Of a DNA stretch of 46,152 nt, positions 16,276 through 23,987 are shown in pieces. Source of the DNA: DAOUTY01 sp964453665 (GTDB lineage Bacteria > Chloroflexota > Dehalococcoidia > SZUA-161); contig CAYVQT010000021.1 of the NCBI GenBank assembly GCA_964453665.1, positions 1 through 46,152 on the forward strand, in the 5' to 3' direction. The notes beneath the pieces are model-generated. The model searched no databases. It was given only the letters and a program-made list of their open reading frames with translations, and was not told the DNA's origin. The first letter of the stretch is position 1. Each line of letters opens with the position of its first letter. The position numbers and the translations under genes are program-made.

Positions 16276-18450
16276 CTAGTTCAGTTTCTGTAAAGGCGCC
16301 AGGCTCAGAAGGAATTTCTTCACCCCTGCGTCCCCTTCGAAAGCGATAGTAACCTGATGGTCGCCACCTGAGACCAGACAATTAACAACAATGCCGTCGC
16401 CGAACATGGCATGGTTGACATGGTCCCCCGCTTTTAAAGGAGGGGGAATGCGTGTACCTACGGCGTTGAGTTCAGGCTCTTCCCCGGCAGGCGGCTGAAG
16501 AGGCGTTGGCGCAGAACGTGAATCCCCCGGCGCGGACAGAAGGCGTGACGGGATGTCGGCCAGGAAGCGTGACGCGGGATTGTGGGCGCTAATTCCCATA
16601 AGGTTGCGGCGCAGAGCGTGAACCAGATAGACCTTTTCCTTGGCTCTGGTTATCCCTACATAGCACAGACGGCGCTCCTCCTCCATCTGCGCCGGATCAG
16701 GCATCGACCTGAAATGTGGCAGAACGCCTTCCTCCATGCCCACGATAAACACCACCGGAAACTCCAGCCCTTTGGCCTGATGCAGAGTTATAAGCGTTAC
16801 TGCATCGACTTTTTCCTCCAGGTCGTCCACATCGGACACCAGAGCCACCTCTTCCAGGAAATAGGCCAGGCCATCCCGGGGTTCAAGGTCCTGATAGCCG
16901 CTGGCCACAGTGCGCAATTCCAGGATATTGTCCCATCTCTCCTCTCCATCCACACTATCCAGCGTATATTTCTTATACCCCGTCTTCTCCAGCACCAGGT
17001 CGAAGAGATCAACCAGACTCAACTCCTCGCTTTTAGCAATGAGCTCATCGAGCATATTCAGAAAACCGCTCAGCGCCTGGACACTCCGAGTCCCAAACTG
17101 TGTTGCCTCGTCACCCTGTTCTACAAGTTTGAGAGCGGCATAGTATGACAGTCCCCTCTCGTTTGCCCATCGTGTGAGTTCGGTTATGGTGCGCTGCCCG
17201 ATACCTCTTCCGGGAACGTTTATTATTCGAGAGAGGCTCACTCCGTCATAGGGATTATATATCAGCCGGAGATAGGCCATGACATCTTTAACCTCGCGTC
17301 GCTCGTAGAAGCGTGTGGCGCCAACCAACCTGTAGGGGAACCCATAGCGCACAAACACCTCTTCAAGTGCACGTGACTGCGCATTGGTGCGATACATGAT
17401 AGCGCAGTCACCGGCATTCCAGCGACCATTAGCCACCAGTCTTTCCATCTCACTGACCACGAAATGCGCCTCCTCATGCTCGCTGTATGTACCCGCCAGG
17501 ATAAGGGGAGCACCGGCATCGTTCTCAGTCCAGAGATTTTTCTCCTTCCTTTGCTGGTTAGCAGCGATTACATGGTCGGCTGCTTCGAGGATGGTCCGGG
17601 TAGAGCGATAGTTTTGTTCCAGTAGCAAGACTCTGACATCGGGATAGTCCTTCTCAAAATCGAGTATATGGCGCAAATCAGCTTGCCTCCAGGAGTAGAT
17701 GGACTGGTCGGGGTCGCCAACAACGCAGATATTACGATACTTGCCCGCCAGCTGATTGGACAGGATGTACTGGGCGCGGTTGGTATCCTGAAACTCGTCG
17801 ATCATAACATGCATGTAGCGCGACTGGTACTTGTCCAATACCTTCGGGCGTGACCGGAAGAGGTGCACCGTCCTCATAATCAAGTCGTCGAAATCCAGGG
17901 CATTGCTTTCGGCAAGCAGCTCCTGATAACGCTCATAGACCCGTGCCACTACCTCTTCAAAGTAGTTGCCAACCAGCCCCCTGTAATCCGGGGGTGCGAG
18001 GAGCCTGGCCTTAGCGGAGGAGATCGCCGACCCGATGCCGCGAGGGGGGTACTGCTTGGGATCGAGCCCGAGTTGCTCGATGCTGCGCTTGAGCAGGCTG
18101 AGATGGTCGCTGTCATCGTAAATAACGAAACTTCTATCTATGCCAATATGCTGCGCTTCGATGCGCAGGATGCGCACGCAGGTAGCATGGAAGGTGCCCA
18201 GGGTCAGCCCCTCGACCGCCCTCCCGACCAGTTGCTGGATCCTCTCCTTCATCTCCCGGGCCGCTTTGTTGGTGAAAGTGACCGCCAGGATATGGTGAGG
18301 GCTGATACCGCAGACGTTGATGAGATAGGCTACGCGGTGGGCGATGACCCTGGTCTTACCCGACCCCGGGCCCGCTATGATAAGCACCGGGCCCTCTATG
18401 GCCTCCACAGCCTCCCTTTGGGCGGGATTAAGACCGGCTAAAAAGTCCAT
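16276..18450 (-). CDS. pcrA: UvrD/PcrA-type 3'-5' DNA helicase
   Basis: Superfamily 1A helicase of 724 residues acting in nucleotide excision repair, rolling-circle replication and removal of RecA or RNA polymerase. Motifs in order: LNPAQREAV (Q motif), AGPGSGKT at 26-33 (Walker A), AVTFTNKAAREM (Ia), MIDEFQDTN at 216-224 (Walker B), GDPDQSIYSWR (III), EQNYRST (IV), TLHQAKGLEFPVVFIVGMEEG (V) and EERRLCYVGITRAKE (VI). The C-terminal VNHAMFGDGIVV segment is the Tudor-like RNA-polymerase-binding piece of PcrA. Start ATG 18450 is 34 nt downstream of the speE-like stop, so it probably shares that transcript. Confidence 0.96.
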   Translation of the reverse strand: MDFLAGLNPAQREAVEAIEGPVLIIAGPGSGKTRVIAHRVAYLINVCGISPHHILAVTFTNKAAREMKERIQQLVGRAVEGLTLGTFHATCVRILRIEAQHIGIDRSFVIYDDSDHLSLLKRSIEQLGLDPKQYPPRGIGSAISSAKARLLAPPDYRGLVGNYFEEVVARVYERYQELLAESNALDFDDLIMRTVHLFRSRPKVLDKYQSRYMHVMIDEFQDTNRAQYILSNQLAGKYRNICVVGDPDQSIYSWRQADLRHILDFEKDYPDVRVLLLEQNYRSTRTILEAADHVIAANQQRKEKNLWTENDAGAPLILAGTYSEHEEAHFVVSEMERLVANGRWNAGDCAIMYRTNAQSRALEEVFVRYGFPYRLVGATRFYERREVKDVMAYLRLIYNPYDGVSLSRIINVPGRGIGQRTITELTRWANERGLSYYAALKLVEQGDEATQFGTRSVQALSGFLNMLDELIAKSEELSLVDLFDLVLEKTGYKKYTLDSVDGEERWDNILELRTVASGYQDLEPRDGLAYFLEEVALVSDVDDLEEKVDAVTLITLHQAKGLEFPVVFIVGMEEGVLPHFRSMPDPAQMEEERRLCYVGITRAKEKVYLVHALRRNLMGISAHNPASRFLADIPSRLLSAPGDSRSAPTPLQPPAGEEPELNAVGTRIPPPLKAGDHVNHAMFGDGIVVNCLVSGGDHQVTIAFEGDAGVKKFLLSLAPLQKLN

Positions 18451-18484
18451 GTTGACTTGCCTCTCTCAATGGTGGGAACGCAGC

Positions 18485-19399
18485 TTAATAGGTGAAAAGG
18501 GGCTGGTCTTTGGTGATGATCCTCTTCTCCCTGGCCATCTCTTCCCTGAGGTACTTGGGGATGGAGAACATCCCCCTGTGAGTAAGCCCATCGTAGAAGC
18601 GGAGGGTCTTATCCACCCGTTGCGAGAGCCTGAGATCAACCTCCTCCGGGGAAAGCTCACGTGGGTCTAGATTCTGCGAGGCCATGGCGAAGCCCCAGGT
18701 GCCGCCGAAGGAAGGGACCTCCGACTGGTAGGGCGCGACCACGGGAAACGCCGTGCGCAGAGTATTGGCCACTGCGATGAAGCCAAGCGAGATAATCATG
18801 CTCGTCGAGCCGGACTGAAGTGCGACCAGACCATCAGGTGTCAGCCTGTCCCTGAGGCCCTGATAGAATTCCTGAGTGTACAGCAAATAGGACGGCCCTT
18901 CCTCAAGCGGCTCCGTTAGATCAATTATGACCACGTCGAATTTTTCCCGCGTGTCTTCAAGGTATTTCAGAGCGTCCACATGCAGAAGCTCCAGCCGGCT
19001 ATCCTCGAAAGAGCCCTGACTAAGGGAAGGAAGAAATTCCTTGCTGATTTCAACCACCTTCCTGTCGATATCGACCATCACTACCCGCTTCACCGTTCTG
19101 TGCGCCAACACCTCCCTTAACGTGGCGCCCTCGCCACCTCCGGCAATGAAAACGTTCTCCGGCCCGGGATGAGTGATCATCGGGGGATGTACCAGGGACT
19201 CGTGGTAGATGAATTCGTCAAATTCGCTGCACTGGATTTTGCCGTCCAGAATCAAGCATTTGCCGAAGCCGGGGGTATCGATAACCTGAACAGACTGAAA
19301 CTCTGTTTTACCGTTATAAAATATATCGCTGATACTGAACTGCTGTATTAGATAGGGGGTAACGAACTCCCAAAACCAGTTTGTCGACATCTTTTTCAC
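18485..19399 (-). CDS. speE: Aminopropyltransferase, thermospermine-synthase (ACL5)-like
   Basis: The 304-residue spermidine-synthase-family enzyme transfers an aminopropyl group from decarboxylated SAM to a polyamine. The SAM loop reads FIAGGGEGATLREVL (Gly87-Gly91 with Glu90 where spermidine synthases have Asp), and the catalytic strand reads DLTEPLEEGPSYLLYT from Asp160. GGGEG and the D-L-x-[DE]-P-x-E-x-GP-x-Y-x-LYT pattern are like plant ACL5 and prokaryotic thermospermine synthases rather than SpeE, which usually has DxTDPxGPA. Product specificity is therefore uncertain. GTG start at 19399 follows GGGGG by 9 nt, 3 nt after the SpeD-like stop codon, so the two are translationally coupled. 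Confidence 0.88.
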   Translation of the reverse strand: MKKMSTNWFWEFVTPYLIQQFSISDIFYNGKTEFQSVQVIDTPGFGKCLILDGKIQCSEFDEFIYHESLVHPPMITHPGPENVFIAGGGEGATLREVLAHRTVKRVVMVDIDRKVVEISKEFLPSLSQGSFEDSRLELLHVDALKYLEDTREKFDVVIIDLTEPLEEGPSYLLYTQEFYQGLRDRLTPDGLVALQSGSTSMIISLGFIAVANTLRTAFPVVAPYQSEVPSFGGTWGFAMASQNLDPRELSPEEVDLRLSQRVDKTLRFYDGLTHRGMFSIPKYLREEMAREKRIITKDQPLFTY

Positions 19400-19402
19400 A
19401 GG

Positions 19403-19747
19403 CTAAAACCCCCTTTTCAACTCCACGATGGCAGGATTCCTGCTCTCCAGCTTCTCCACAATCAATCTGGCTGCATCATCGGGACTGAACGAGTCCCCGT
19501 GGGTGAAAATATCGATCGCCGCATAGCCATATTCCGGCCATGTATGGATGCAGAGATGAGCCCCGGTAATCAGCACCACACCGCTCAGCCCCTGGGGCAG
19601 AAACCTGTGGAAGCAGTCCCCGATCACAGCGGTGCCCGCTTCCTTGGCCACCTCAAAGAGGACCTCCTTGATGAAGTCCATGTCATCGAGGCGGTTCCTG
19701 CTGCAATCCTTCAAATCCAGGAGGTAGTGCTTCCCAAGTGTGCCCAA
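19403..19747 (-). CDS. AdoMet decarboxylase (SpeD) homologue lacking the pyruvoyl-forming Ser
   Basis: Prokaryotic SpeD is a roughly 115-130-residue proenzyme that cleaves itself at Glu-Ser to give a pyruvoyl cofactor. This 114-residue homologue keeps the fold signatures (KHYLLDLKDC, CFHRFLPQGLSGVVLI, HTWPEYGYAAIDIF). At the processing site it reads ITGAHLCIH: Glu62 is Gly and Ser63 is Ala, while His68 is kept. The catalytic Cys83 of the usual TCGD is His (FTHGD). The numbering falls exactly on the Thermotoga enzyme positions. It should neither self-cleave nor carry pyruvate. It may be a regulatory pseudo-subunit or a new enzyme. The TTG start at 19747 has AGGTGGAG just upstream. It leads the operon with the aminopropyltransferase and pcrA. 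Confidence 0.85.
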   Translation of the reverse strand: MGTLGKHYLLDLKDCSRNRLDDMDFIKEVLFEVAKEAGTAVIGDCFHRFLPQGLSGVVLITGAHLCIHTWPEYGYAAIDIFTHGDSFSPDDAARLIVEKLESRNPAIVELKRGF

Positions 19748-19777
19748 GTCTCCACCTCTGGCTAAGTATCGCCCTAA

Positions 19778-19806
19778 ATTATATAGGATATGCCTGCTTT
19801 TCTCAA
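19778..19806 (-). promoter_or_regulatory. Promoter of the speD-like/speE/pcrA operon
   Basis: On the minus strand TTGAGA and TATAAT are spaced by 17 bp, predicting a start near 19771, about 24 nt before the TTG start codon. It is arranged back to back with the nicotinamidase promoter. Confidence 0.65.
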
Positions 19807-19839
19807 ATTCCGCACGTGTGGGCCGCCGTAAAAATGGTG

Positions 19840-19868
19840 TTGCCCGCCACCTATCGGGATGTTATAAT
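19840..19868 (+). promoter_or_regulatory. Promoter of the NAD-salvage pair
   Basis: TTGCCC and TATAAT are spaced by 17 bp with a perfect -10, predicting a start near 19875, about 23 nt before the ATG at 19898. Confidence 0.7.
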
Positions 19869-19897
19869 ACCACCGCTCTCAGAGCAGAAACGAGCCT

Positions 19898-20422
19898 ATG
19901 GCCAACACGGTTATCGTCATCGACCTGCTCAAAGGCTTCATGGAGGAAGGTTATCCCCTCTTCTGCGGCAACCAGGCACGGCTGATAATCCCCAGGATCA
20001 GCAAACTTCTGGAGCGTGAACTGGAGAAAGGTTCACAGGTCTTCTTCCTCTGCGACAGCCACGACCCCGACGACCTCGAATTCAAGATGTTCCCTCCTCA
20101 CTGCGTCACCGGAACCGAGGAGGCAGAGATCGTCCCTGAACTCAGCGGCTATCCGGGGGAGGTGATACCGAAGAACCGTTTTAGCTGCTTTTACAATACC
20201 ACGCTTGCTGAGCGACTGAAGGAGGCCAGCCCCGAGAAGCTCATCGTCTGCGGCGTCTGCACCGACATATGCGTTATGCACACAGTTGCTGACGCAAGAG
20301 ACCGCGACTACGAGGTAGAAGTGCCTGTCGACTGCGTGGCCAGCTTCGACGTGGAGGGCCACGAGTTCGCCCTCAAGCATATGGATAAGGTCTTAGGAGC
20401 GAAGTTGACAGGAGTGGTGTGA
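19898..20422 (+). CDS. pncA: Nicotinamidase/isochorismatase-family hydrolase
   Basis: The 174-residue cysteine hydrolase has the catalytic triad Asp9 (VIVIDLLKGFM), Lys92 (IPKNRFSCF) and Cys125 (VCTDICVMHT), and a metal-binding segment CDSHDPDD (Asp53, His55). This pattern and its position directly before a nicotinate phosphoribosyltransferase indicate nicotinamide deamidation in NAD salvage, though the family also includes isochorismatases and other amidases. Its stop codon lies 2 nt before the preferred start of the next gene, so the two are coupled. Confidence 0.88.
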   Translation: MANTVIVIDLLKGFMEEGYPLFCGNQARLIIPRISKLLERELEKGSQVFFLCDSHDPDDLEFKMFPPHCVTGTEEAEIVPELSGYPGEVIPKNRFSCFYNTTLAERLKEASPEKLIVCGVCTDICVMHTVADARDRDYEVEVPVDCVASFDVEGHEFALKHMDKVLGAKLTGVV

Positions 20423-20424
20423 GA

Positions 20425-21420
20425 ATGAGCCAGCCAGATTTCGAAGTCCATCCATCTATCCTGTCCGGCGACACGGCGGATATCTATTTCCTGCGCACAA
20501 GGGATATTCTGCAAGAGGAAGGCATTAACCCGGTAGTAACGATGGAGGTCTTCCCCAGCCATGCCGGGCTGCTCTGCGGCATAAGGGAGGTCAAGGCCCT
20601 GCTCGATAAGGTCCTGCCTGAAGGCAGTGAGGTATGGGCATTGTCCGAGGGGGAGGTTATGCAGAGGAAAGAGGTTGCCCTGAGGATAACTGCCCCGTAC
20701 CTGTCCTTTGGAGTCTACGAGACCGCAATCGTGGGGCTGCTTGCTCATGGCAGCGGCTGGGCGACGGCCGCCAGAGAATGCGTTGAGGCCGCCCAGGGCA
20801 TTCCCATAATAAGCTTCGGGGCGCGCCATGTTCACCCATTGATATCCGGCGTTATGGACTATTCCGCAATAGTAGGCGGCTGCGAGTCCTGTTCCTCTGT
20901 AGACGGTGCCAGGCTGTCAGGTACCCTCCCCTCGGGCACCATGCCCCACGCGCTGATCCTGATCATGGGCGACACCGCCATAGCCACCCTGGCCTTCGAC
21001 AAGCATATGCCCGCGGATGTACCCCGCATATCCCTGGTTGATACCTTCAAGGATGAAGCTGAGGAAAGCGTGCTTGTGGCACAGGCGATGGAGGGCAGGC
21101 TGTCCGGAGTGAGGCTGGACACACCCTCCGAGCGCGGCCGGGTTACGGCCGACCTGCCCAAGGAGGTGAGAGCCAGGCTGGACCTGGCAGGGTTCAAGGA
21201 TGTTAAGATTTTCGTCAGCGGAGGGCTGGACCCGGAGCGTATCAGGTACTTCATAGAGAATGAAGCCCCCGTTGACGGCTTCGGTGTGGGGAGCTATATC
21301 AGCGGGGCCAGGCCGATTGATTTTACCGCCGACCTCCATGAGATCGAGGGCAAACCCATAGCCAAGAGGGGCAGGATCCCGGGTATTACTCCCAATCCCA
21401 GGCTCCAACGCATAACGTGA
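20425..21420 (+). CDS. pncB: Nicotinate phosphoribosyltransferase
   Basis: This enzyme joins nicotinate to PRPP (with ATP) to give nicotinate mononucleotide, the second step of the Preiss-Handler route. The protein (331 residues from ATG 20425) has PYLSFGVYETAIVGLLAH, ISFGARHVHP, SGTLPSGTMPHALI and IFVSGGLDPERIRYF followed by GFGVGSYISGA, all type II phosphoribosyltransferase barrel motifs. It belongs to the short form common in archaea and some bacteria. ATG 20425 is preferred over GTG 20419, because GGAG at 20411 is better spaced for it. Confidence 0.92.
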   Translation: MSQPDFEVHPSILSGDTADIYFLRTRDILQEEGINPVVTMEVFPSHAGLLCGIREVKALLDKVLPEGSEVWALSEGEVMQRKEVALRITAPYLSFGVYETAIVGLLAHGSGWATAARECVEAAQGIPIISFGARHVHPLISGVMDYSAIVGGCESCSSVDGARLSGTLPSGTMPHALILIMGDTAIATLAFDKHMPADVPRISLVDTFKDEAEESVLVAQAMEGRLSGVRLDTPSERGRVTADLPKEVRARLDLAGFKDVKIFVSGGLDPERIRYFIENEAPVDGFGVGSYISGARPIDFTADLHEIEGKPIAKRGRIPGITPNPRLQRIT

Positions 21421-21437
21421 ACCATTCAAATATGCAC

Positions 21438-21466
21438 TTTTCATCAGCGCCGGGCAGGAGTATAAT
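21438..21466 (+). promoter_or_regulatory. Candidate promoter for the RAM-domain gene
   Basis: TTTTCA and a perfect TATAAT are spaced by 17 bp. The predicted start near 21473 leaves a leader of about 100 nt before the GTG at 21575. Confidence 0.45.
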
Positions 21467-21574
21467 TGGGGGTGGCTTGTCCCTGAAATCGAACCCGCAA
21501 TATAGAATATCAGTCCTGCCATTTGAGGCCAGCTTAAACGTGGGATATCTGTGGTTGGAAAGGGGGTGAGTCTG

Positions 21575-21814
21575 GTGAGCGCACGAGCTTACGTGTTGAT
21601 TGAAACCTCGGTTGGTAAAACTAAGGATGTAGCCCTTGCCCTAAACAAGATAAAAGGCATGCAACAAGTGAACGCGGTTACCGGCCCTTATGACGTGATC
21701 GCCGTTGTTGAGGGGGAAGACCTGACCGCTGTCGGTAACCTGGTCACCAATAAAATCCACCCGGTCAGCGGTATTGAGAGGACTGTAACCTGTCTGGCGG
21801 TGGATTTCAAATAG
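21575..21814 (+). CDS. Stand-alone Lrp/AsnC ligand-binding (RAM) domain protein
   Basis: The 79-residue protein is only the C-terminal alpha-beta sandwich of Lrp/AsnC regulators, without the HTH: ARAYVLIETSVGKTKDVALAL, then VNAVTGPYDVIAVVEGED and IHPVSGIERTVTCLAV. Such RAM proteins bind amino acids or small effectors and oligomerise; their targets are mostly unknown. GTG 21575 is preferred over two earlier in-frame GTGs, because AAAGGGGG sits 8 nt before it. It precedes an acyl-CoA dehydrogenase by 66 nt. Confidence 0.85.
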   Translation: MSARAYVLIETSVGKTKDVALALNKIKGMQQVNAVTGPYDVIAVVEGEDLTAVGNLVTNKIHPVSGIERTVTCLAVDFK

Positions 21815-21880
21815 AGGCTGGACCAGATTGACTGAGAGAATAATCCGGTAGTCTCTTAATAAACAGGGGGGTTAAGAACC

Positions 21881-23014
21881 ATGGATTTTGCGCTGAACGA
21901 AGAGCAGGAAATGCTGAGGAAGATGGCGCGCGACTTTCTTGAGAACGAGTGCCCCAAGTCGCTGGTGAGAGAAATGGAGGAGGATGAGAAGGGCTACTCT
22001 CCCGAGCTATGGAAGAAAATGGCCGATCTGGGATGGATGGGGCTGGTCTTCCCCGCTGAATATGGCGGGGAAGGGATGGCTTTCCTCGATTTGGCGGTTC
22101 TCATAGAGGAGCTGGGACGCGCGCTTGTACCCGGACCGTATATATCAACCGTCGTGTACTGCGGACTGGCCATCCTGGCAGCGGGCACTGACGAGCAGAA
22201 GCGAGAGATTCTTACCGGGATAGCCAAGGGTGACTTGATATTCACCCTTGCCCTGACCGAGCCCAGCGCCACCTGGGACGCCGACGGTGTTACGACCAGG
22301 GCAGAGCCTGAGGGGGATGATTTCGTCATCAGCGGCACCAAGCTCTTTATCTCCGATGCCCATGTCGCCGACTATCTGCTGTGCGTCACTAGAACCAGTG
22401 AGGGCACAGACAAAGGGGACGGAATCACGCTCTTTCTGGTTGATGCCAGGAGTCCCGGGATTAGCTATATCCCATTAAACACAATCGCTTCCGACAAGCA
22501 GTTCGAGGTCGTCTTCGACAAGGTGCGAGTTCCCCGACAGAATATGCTCGGGGAACTCGACCGTGGCTGGGCGGTAATCCAGGAGATGTTGCCCAAAGCC
22601 ACGGTTGCCCAGTGCGCTTTCATGGTGGGCGGCGCCCAGCAGGTTCTGGAGATGACCGTTAACTACGCCAAAGAAAGGGTGCAGTTCGGCAAGCCCATTG
22701 GAAGTTTCCAGGCGATTCAGCACAAGTGCGCCGATATGGCAATCGACGTAGACGGGTGCCGCTTCATAGCCTATCAGTCGGCATGGAAGCTGAGCGAGGG
22801 GCTGCCCAGCGCTCTCGATGTCTCAATGGCCAAGGCATGGGTGAGCGAGGCCTACCGGCGTATCTGTGTCGAAGGCCACCAGATTCATGGCGGCATCGGT
22901 TTTATCAAGGACCACGACATGCAGCTTTACTACCGCCGCGCCAAGGCATCGGAGCTCATTTTCGGAGATGCCGACTATCACCGCGAGCTGGTAGCACAGC
23001 AAATAGGGCTTTGA
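21881..23014 (+). CDS. Acyl-CoA dehydrogenase (paralogue of 8123-9256)
   Basis: A 377-residue flavin-dependent acyl-CoA dehydrogenase: MDFALNEEQEMLRKMARDFL start, ALTEPSATWDADGVTTRA middle strand, GKPIGSFQAIQHKCADMAID and HGGIGFIKDHDMQLYYRRAK. The end reads LIFGDADYH, with no Glu at the usual YEGT position, the same substitution as in its paralogue at 8123. Equal length and near-identical N-termini (the segment YSPELWKKMADLGWMGLVFP is shared exactly) show a duplication inside this genome or lineage. Start ATG 21881 has AGGGGGG upstream. Confidence 0.88.
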   Translation: MDFALNEEQEMLRKMARDFLENECPKSLVREMEEDEKGYSPELWKKMADLGWMGLVFPAEYGGEGMAFLDLAVLIEELGRALVPGPYISTVVYCGLAILAAGTDEQKREILTGIAKGDLIFTLALTEPSATWDADGVTTRAEPEGDDFVISGTKLFISDAHVADYLLCVTRTSEGTDKGDGITLFLVDARSPGISYIPLNTIASDKQFEVVFDKVRVPRQNMLGELDRGWAVIQEMLPKATVAQCAFMVGGAQQVLEMTVNYAKERVQFGKPIGSFQAIQHKCADMAIDVDGCRFIAYQSAWKLSEGLPSALDVSMAKAWVSEAYRRICVEGHQIHGGIGFIKDHDMQLYYRRAKASELIFGDADYHRELVAQQIGL

Positions 23015-23046
23015 TCTGTAAGAGGTGGGGGCAACTATATCGGACA

Positions 23047-23072
23047 GGGCGACCACATCGGGTCGCCCCTAC
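23047..23072. repeat. GTAGGGGC-family palindrome
   Basis: Arms GGGCGACC and GGTCGCCC around a short loop, closing with CCTAC. It lies just after the acyl-CoA dehydrogenase stop codon. Confidence 0.8.
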
Positions 23073-23078
23073 AGATTA

Positions 23079-23117
23079 CCCCTCCCTCTAACTCCCTCCC
23101 GCAAGGGGAGGGAGGAT
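23079..23117. repeat. CCTCCCTC hairpin repeat, copy 1
   Basis: A hairpin with arms CTCCCTCCC and GGGGAGGGAGG; the second copy is at 23711-23749 with the same sequence over about 38 nt. Between this copy and the HIT gene (23177-23226) lies another hairpin, built on CTTGTCCTGAG and CTCAGGACAAG-like arms. Confidence 0.75.
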
Positions 23118-23269
23118 AAGAAGTTCCCTCTGCCTTGACGGCTTCGGCCGTGAGCTCAGCCGAACGGGAGAGGTCAGAGCCTGTCCTGAGCCCTTCGATA
23201 AACTCAGGACAAGCTTGCCGAAGGGTAAGGGTGAAAACAGGGCGCCAGTGATATACGCAGGAAAAGACA

Positions 23270-23608
23270 GTGAGTTGTATCTTCTGCCGTATAATAAGCG
23301 GTGAGATTCCAAGCGATATCGTCTATCAGGACGAGCAAATAGTCGCCTTTCGCGATATCGACCCCAAGGCCCCGGTGCATCTTCTCCTTGTCCCCAGGAA
23401 ACACATCGAATCGGCTGCAGGGCTAAGCGAGGACGAAGCGTCTATCATAGGACACCTGGTGACTGTGGCAAACAGGCTCGCCAGTGAAGCCGGCGTCTCT
23501 GAGAAAGGGTACCGCCTGGTGGTCAACTGCGGCCCTGAGGGCGGACAGGAGGTCCCTCACCTCCACCTCCACCTCCTCGGCGGACGCCAGATGGGCATAC
23601 TCGGATAA
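23270..23608 (+). CDS. HIT-family nucleotide hydrolase (Hint-like)
   Basis: The 112-residue HIT protein has the SCIFCRIISGEIPS start with paired Cys, the core DIDPKAPVHLLLVPRKHI, and the catalytic triad HLHLHLLGGRQMG (His97, His99, His101). Hint proteins hydrolyse nucleoside phosphoramidates; the physiological substrate is not known. The GTG start has AGGAAAAG upstream. The gene stands between two repeat-rich gaps. Confidence 0.92.
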   Translation: MSCIFCRIISGEIPSDIVYQDEQIVAFRDIDPKAPVHLLLVPRKHIESAAGLSEDEASIIGHLVTVANRLASEAGVSEKGYRLVVNCGPEGGQEVPHLHLHLLGGRQMGILG

Positions 23609-23626
23609 TTTAGCGGTCAGCTTTCA

Positions 23627-23652
23627 GTAGGGGCGACCCAACGCGGTCGCCC
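23627..23652. repeat. GTAGGGGC-family palindrome
   Basis: GTAGGGGCGACC then GGTCGCCC around a CAACGC-like loop; same pairing arms as the copy at 23047. Confidence 0.8.
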
Positions 23653-23920
23653 TCTTCTTTCTAGCATGGTGGCGGGTTTCGCTGCGCTCTACCTACCCTA
23701 CGCCCTACTCCCCCTCCCTCTAACTCCCTCCCGCAAGGGGAGGGAGGATTGTTTATATCGCTGCGATCCCTGATGGGTCTAATTTAACCCACGACATATA
23801 AACAGAGCGGTCAGCTTTCAGCTTGATCTGGATTCCTGCTTCCGCAGGAATGACAGTAGGGGCGAACGGGAATGTTGCTGCGATTCCTGAAGAGCTTAAT
23901 TTAGCCCACGACAGATAGAA

Positions 23921-23955
23921 CAGCGGGTTTCAGAAGTGCTTTCTGAAACCCGCTG
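23921..23955 (-). terminator. Strong hairpin downstream of the surface-protein operon
   Basis: A perfect 15-bp stem (CAGCGGGTTTCAGAA and its complement) with a 5-nt loop lies 33 nt after the stop codon at 23988 on the minus strand. Only a short T-containing tail (TTCTATC) follows, so it is a probable but not classical terminator. Confidence 0.6.
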
Positions 23956-23987
23956 CGTTTAATCTCAATTTCTAAGCTTATTAAGCC

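Larger units (their letters stand above)
23609..23987. other. Repeat-filled intergenic region between convergent genes
   Basis: No coding frame. In order it holds a GTAGGGGC-family palindrome (23627-23652), copy 2 of the CCTCCCTC hairpin (23711-23749), an imperfect direct repeat pair (23761-23805 and 23878-23923, sharing TAATTTA and CCCACGACA), a hairpin built on GATTCCTGC and GCAGGAATG (23829-23857), and a perfect 15-bp stem at 23921-23955. The words AGCGGTCAGCTTTCAG also occur twice. Confidence 0.75.
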
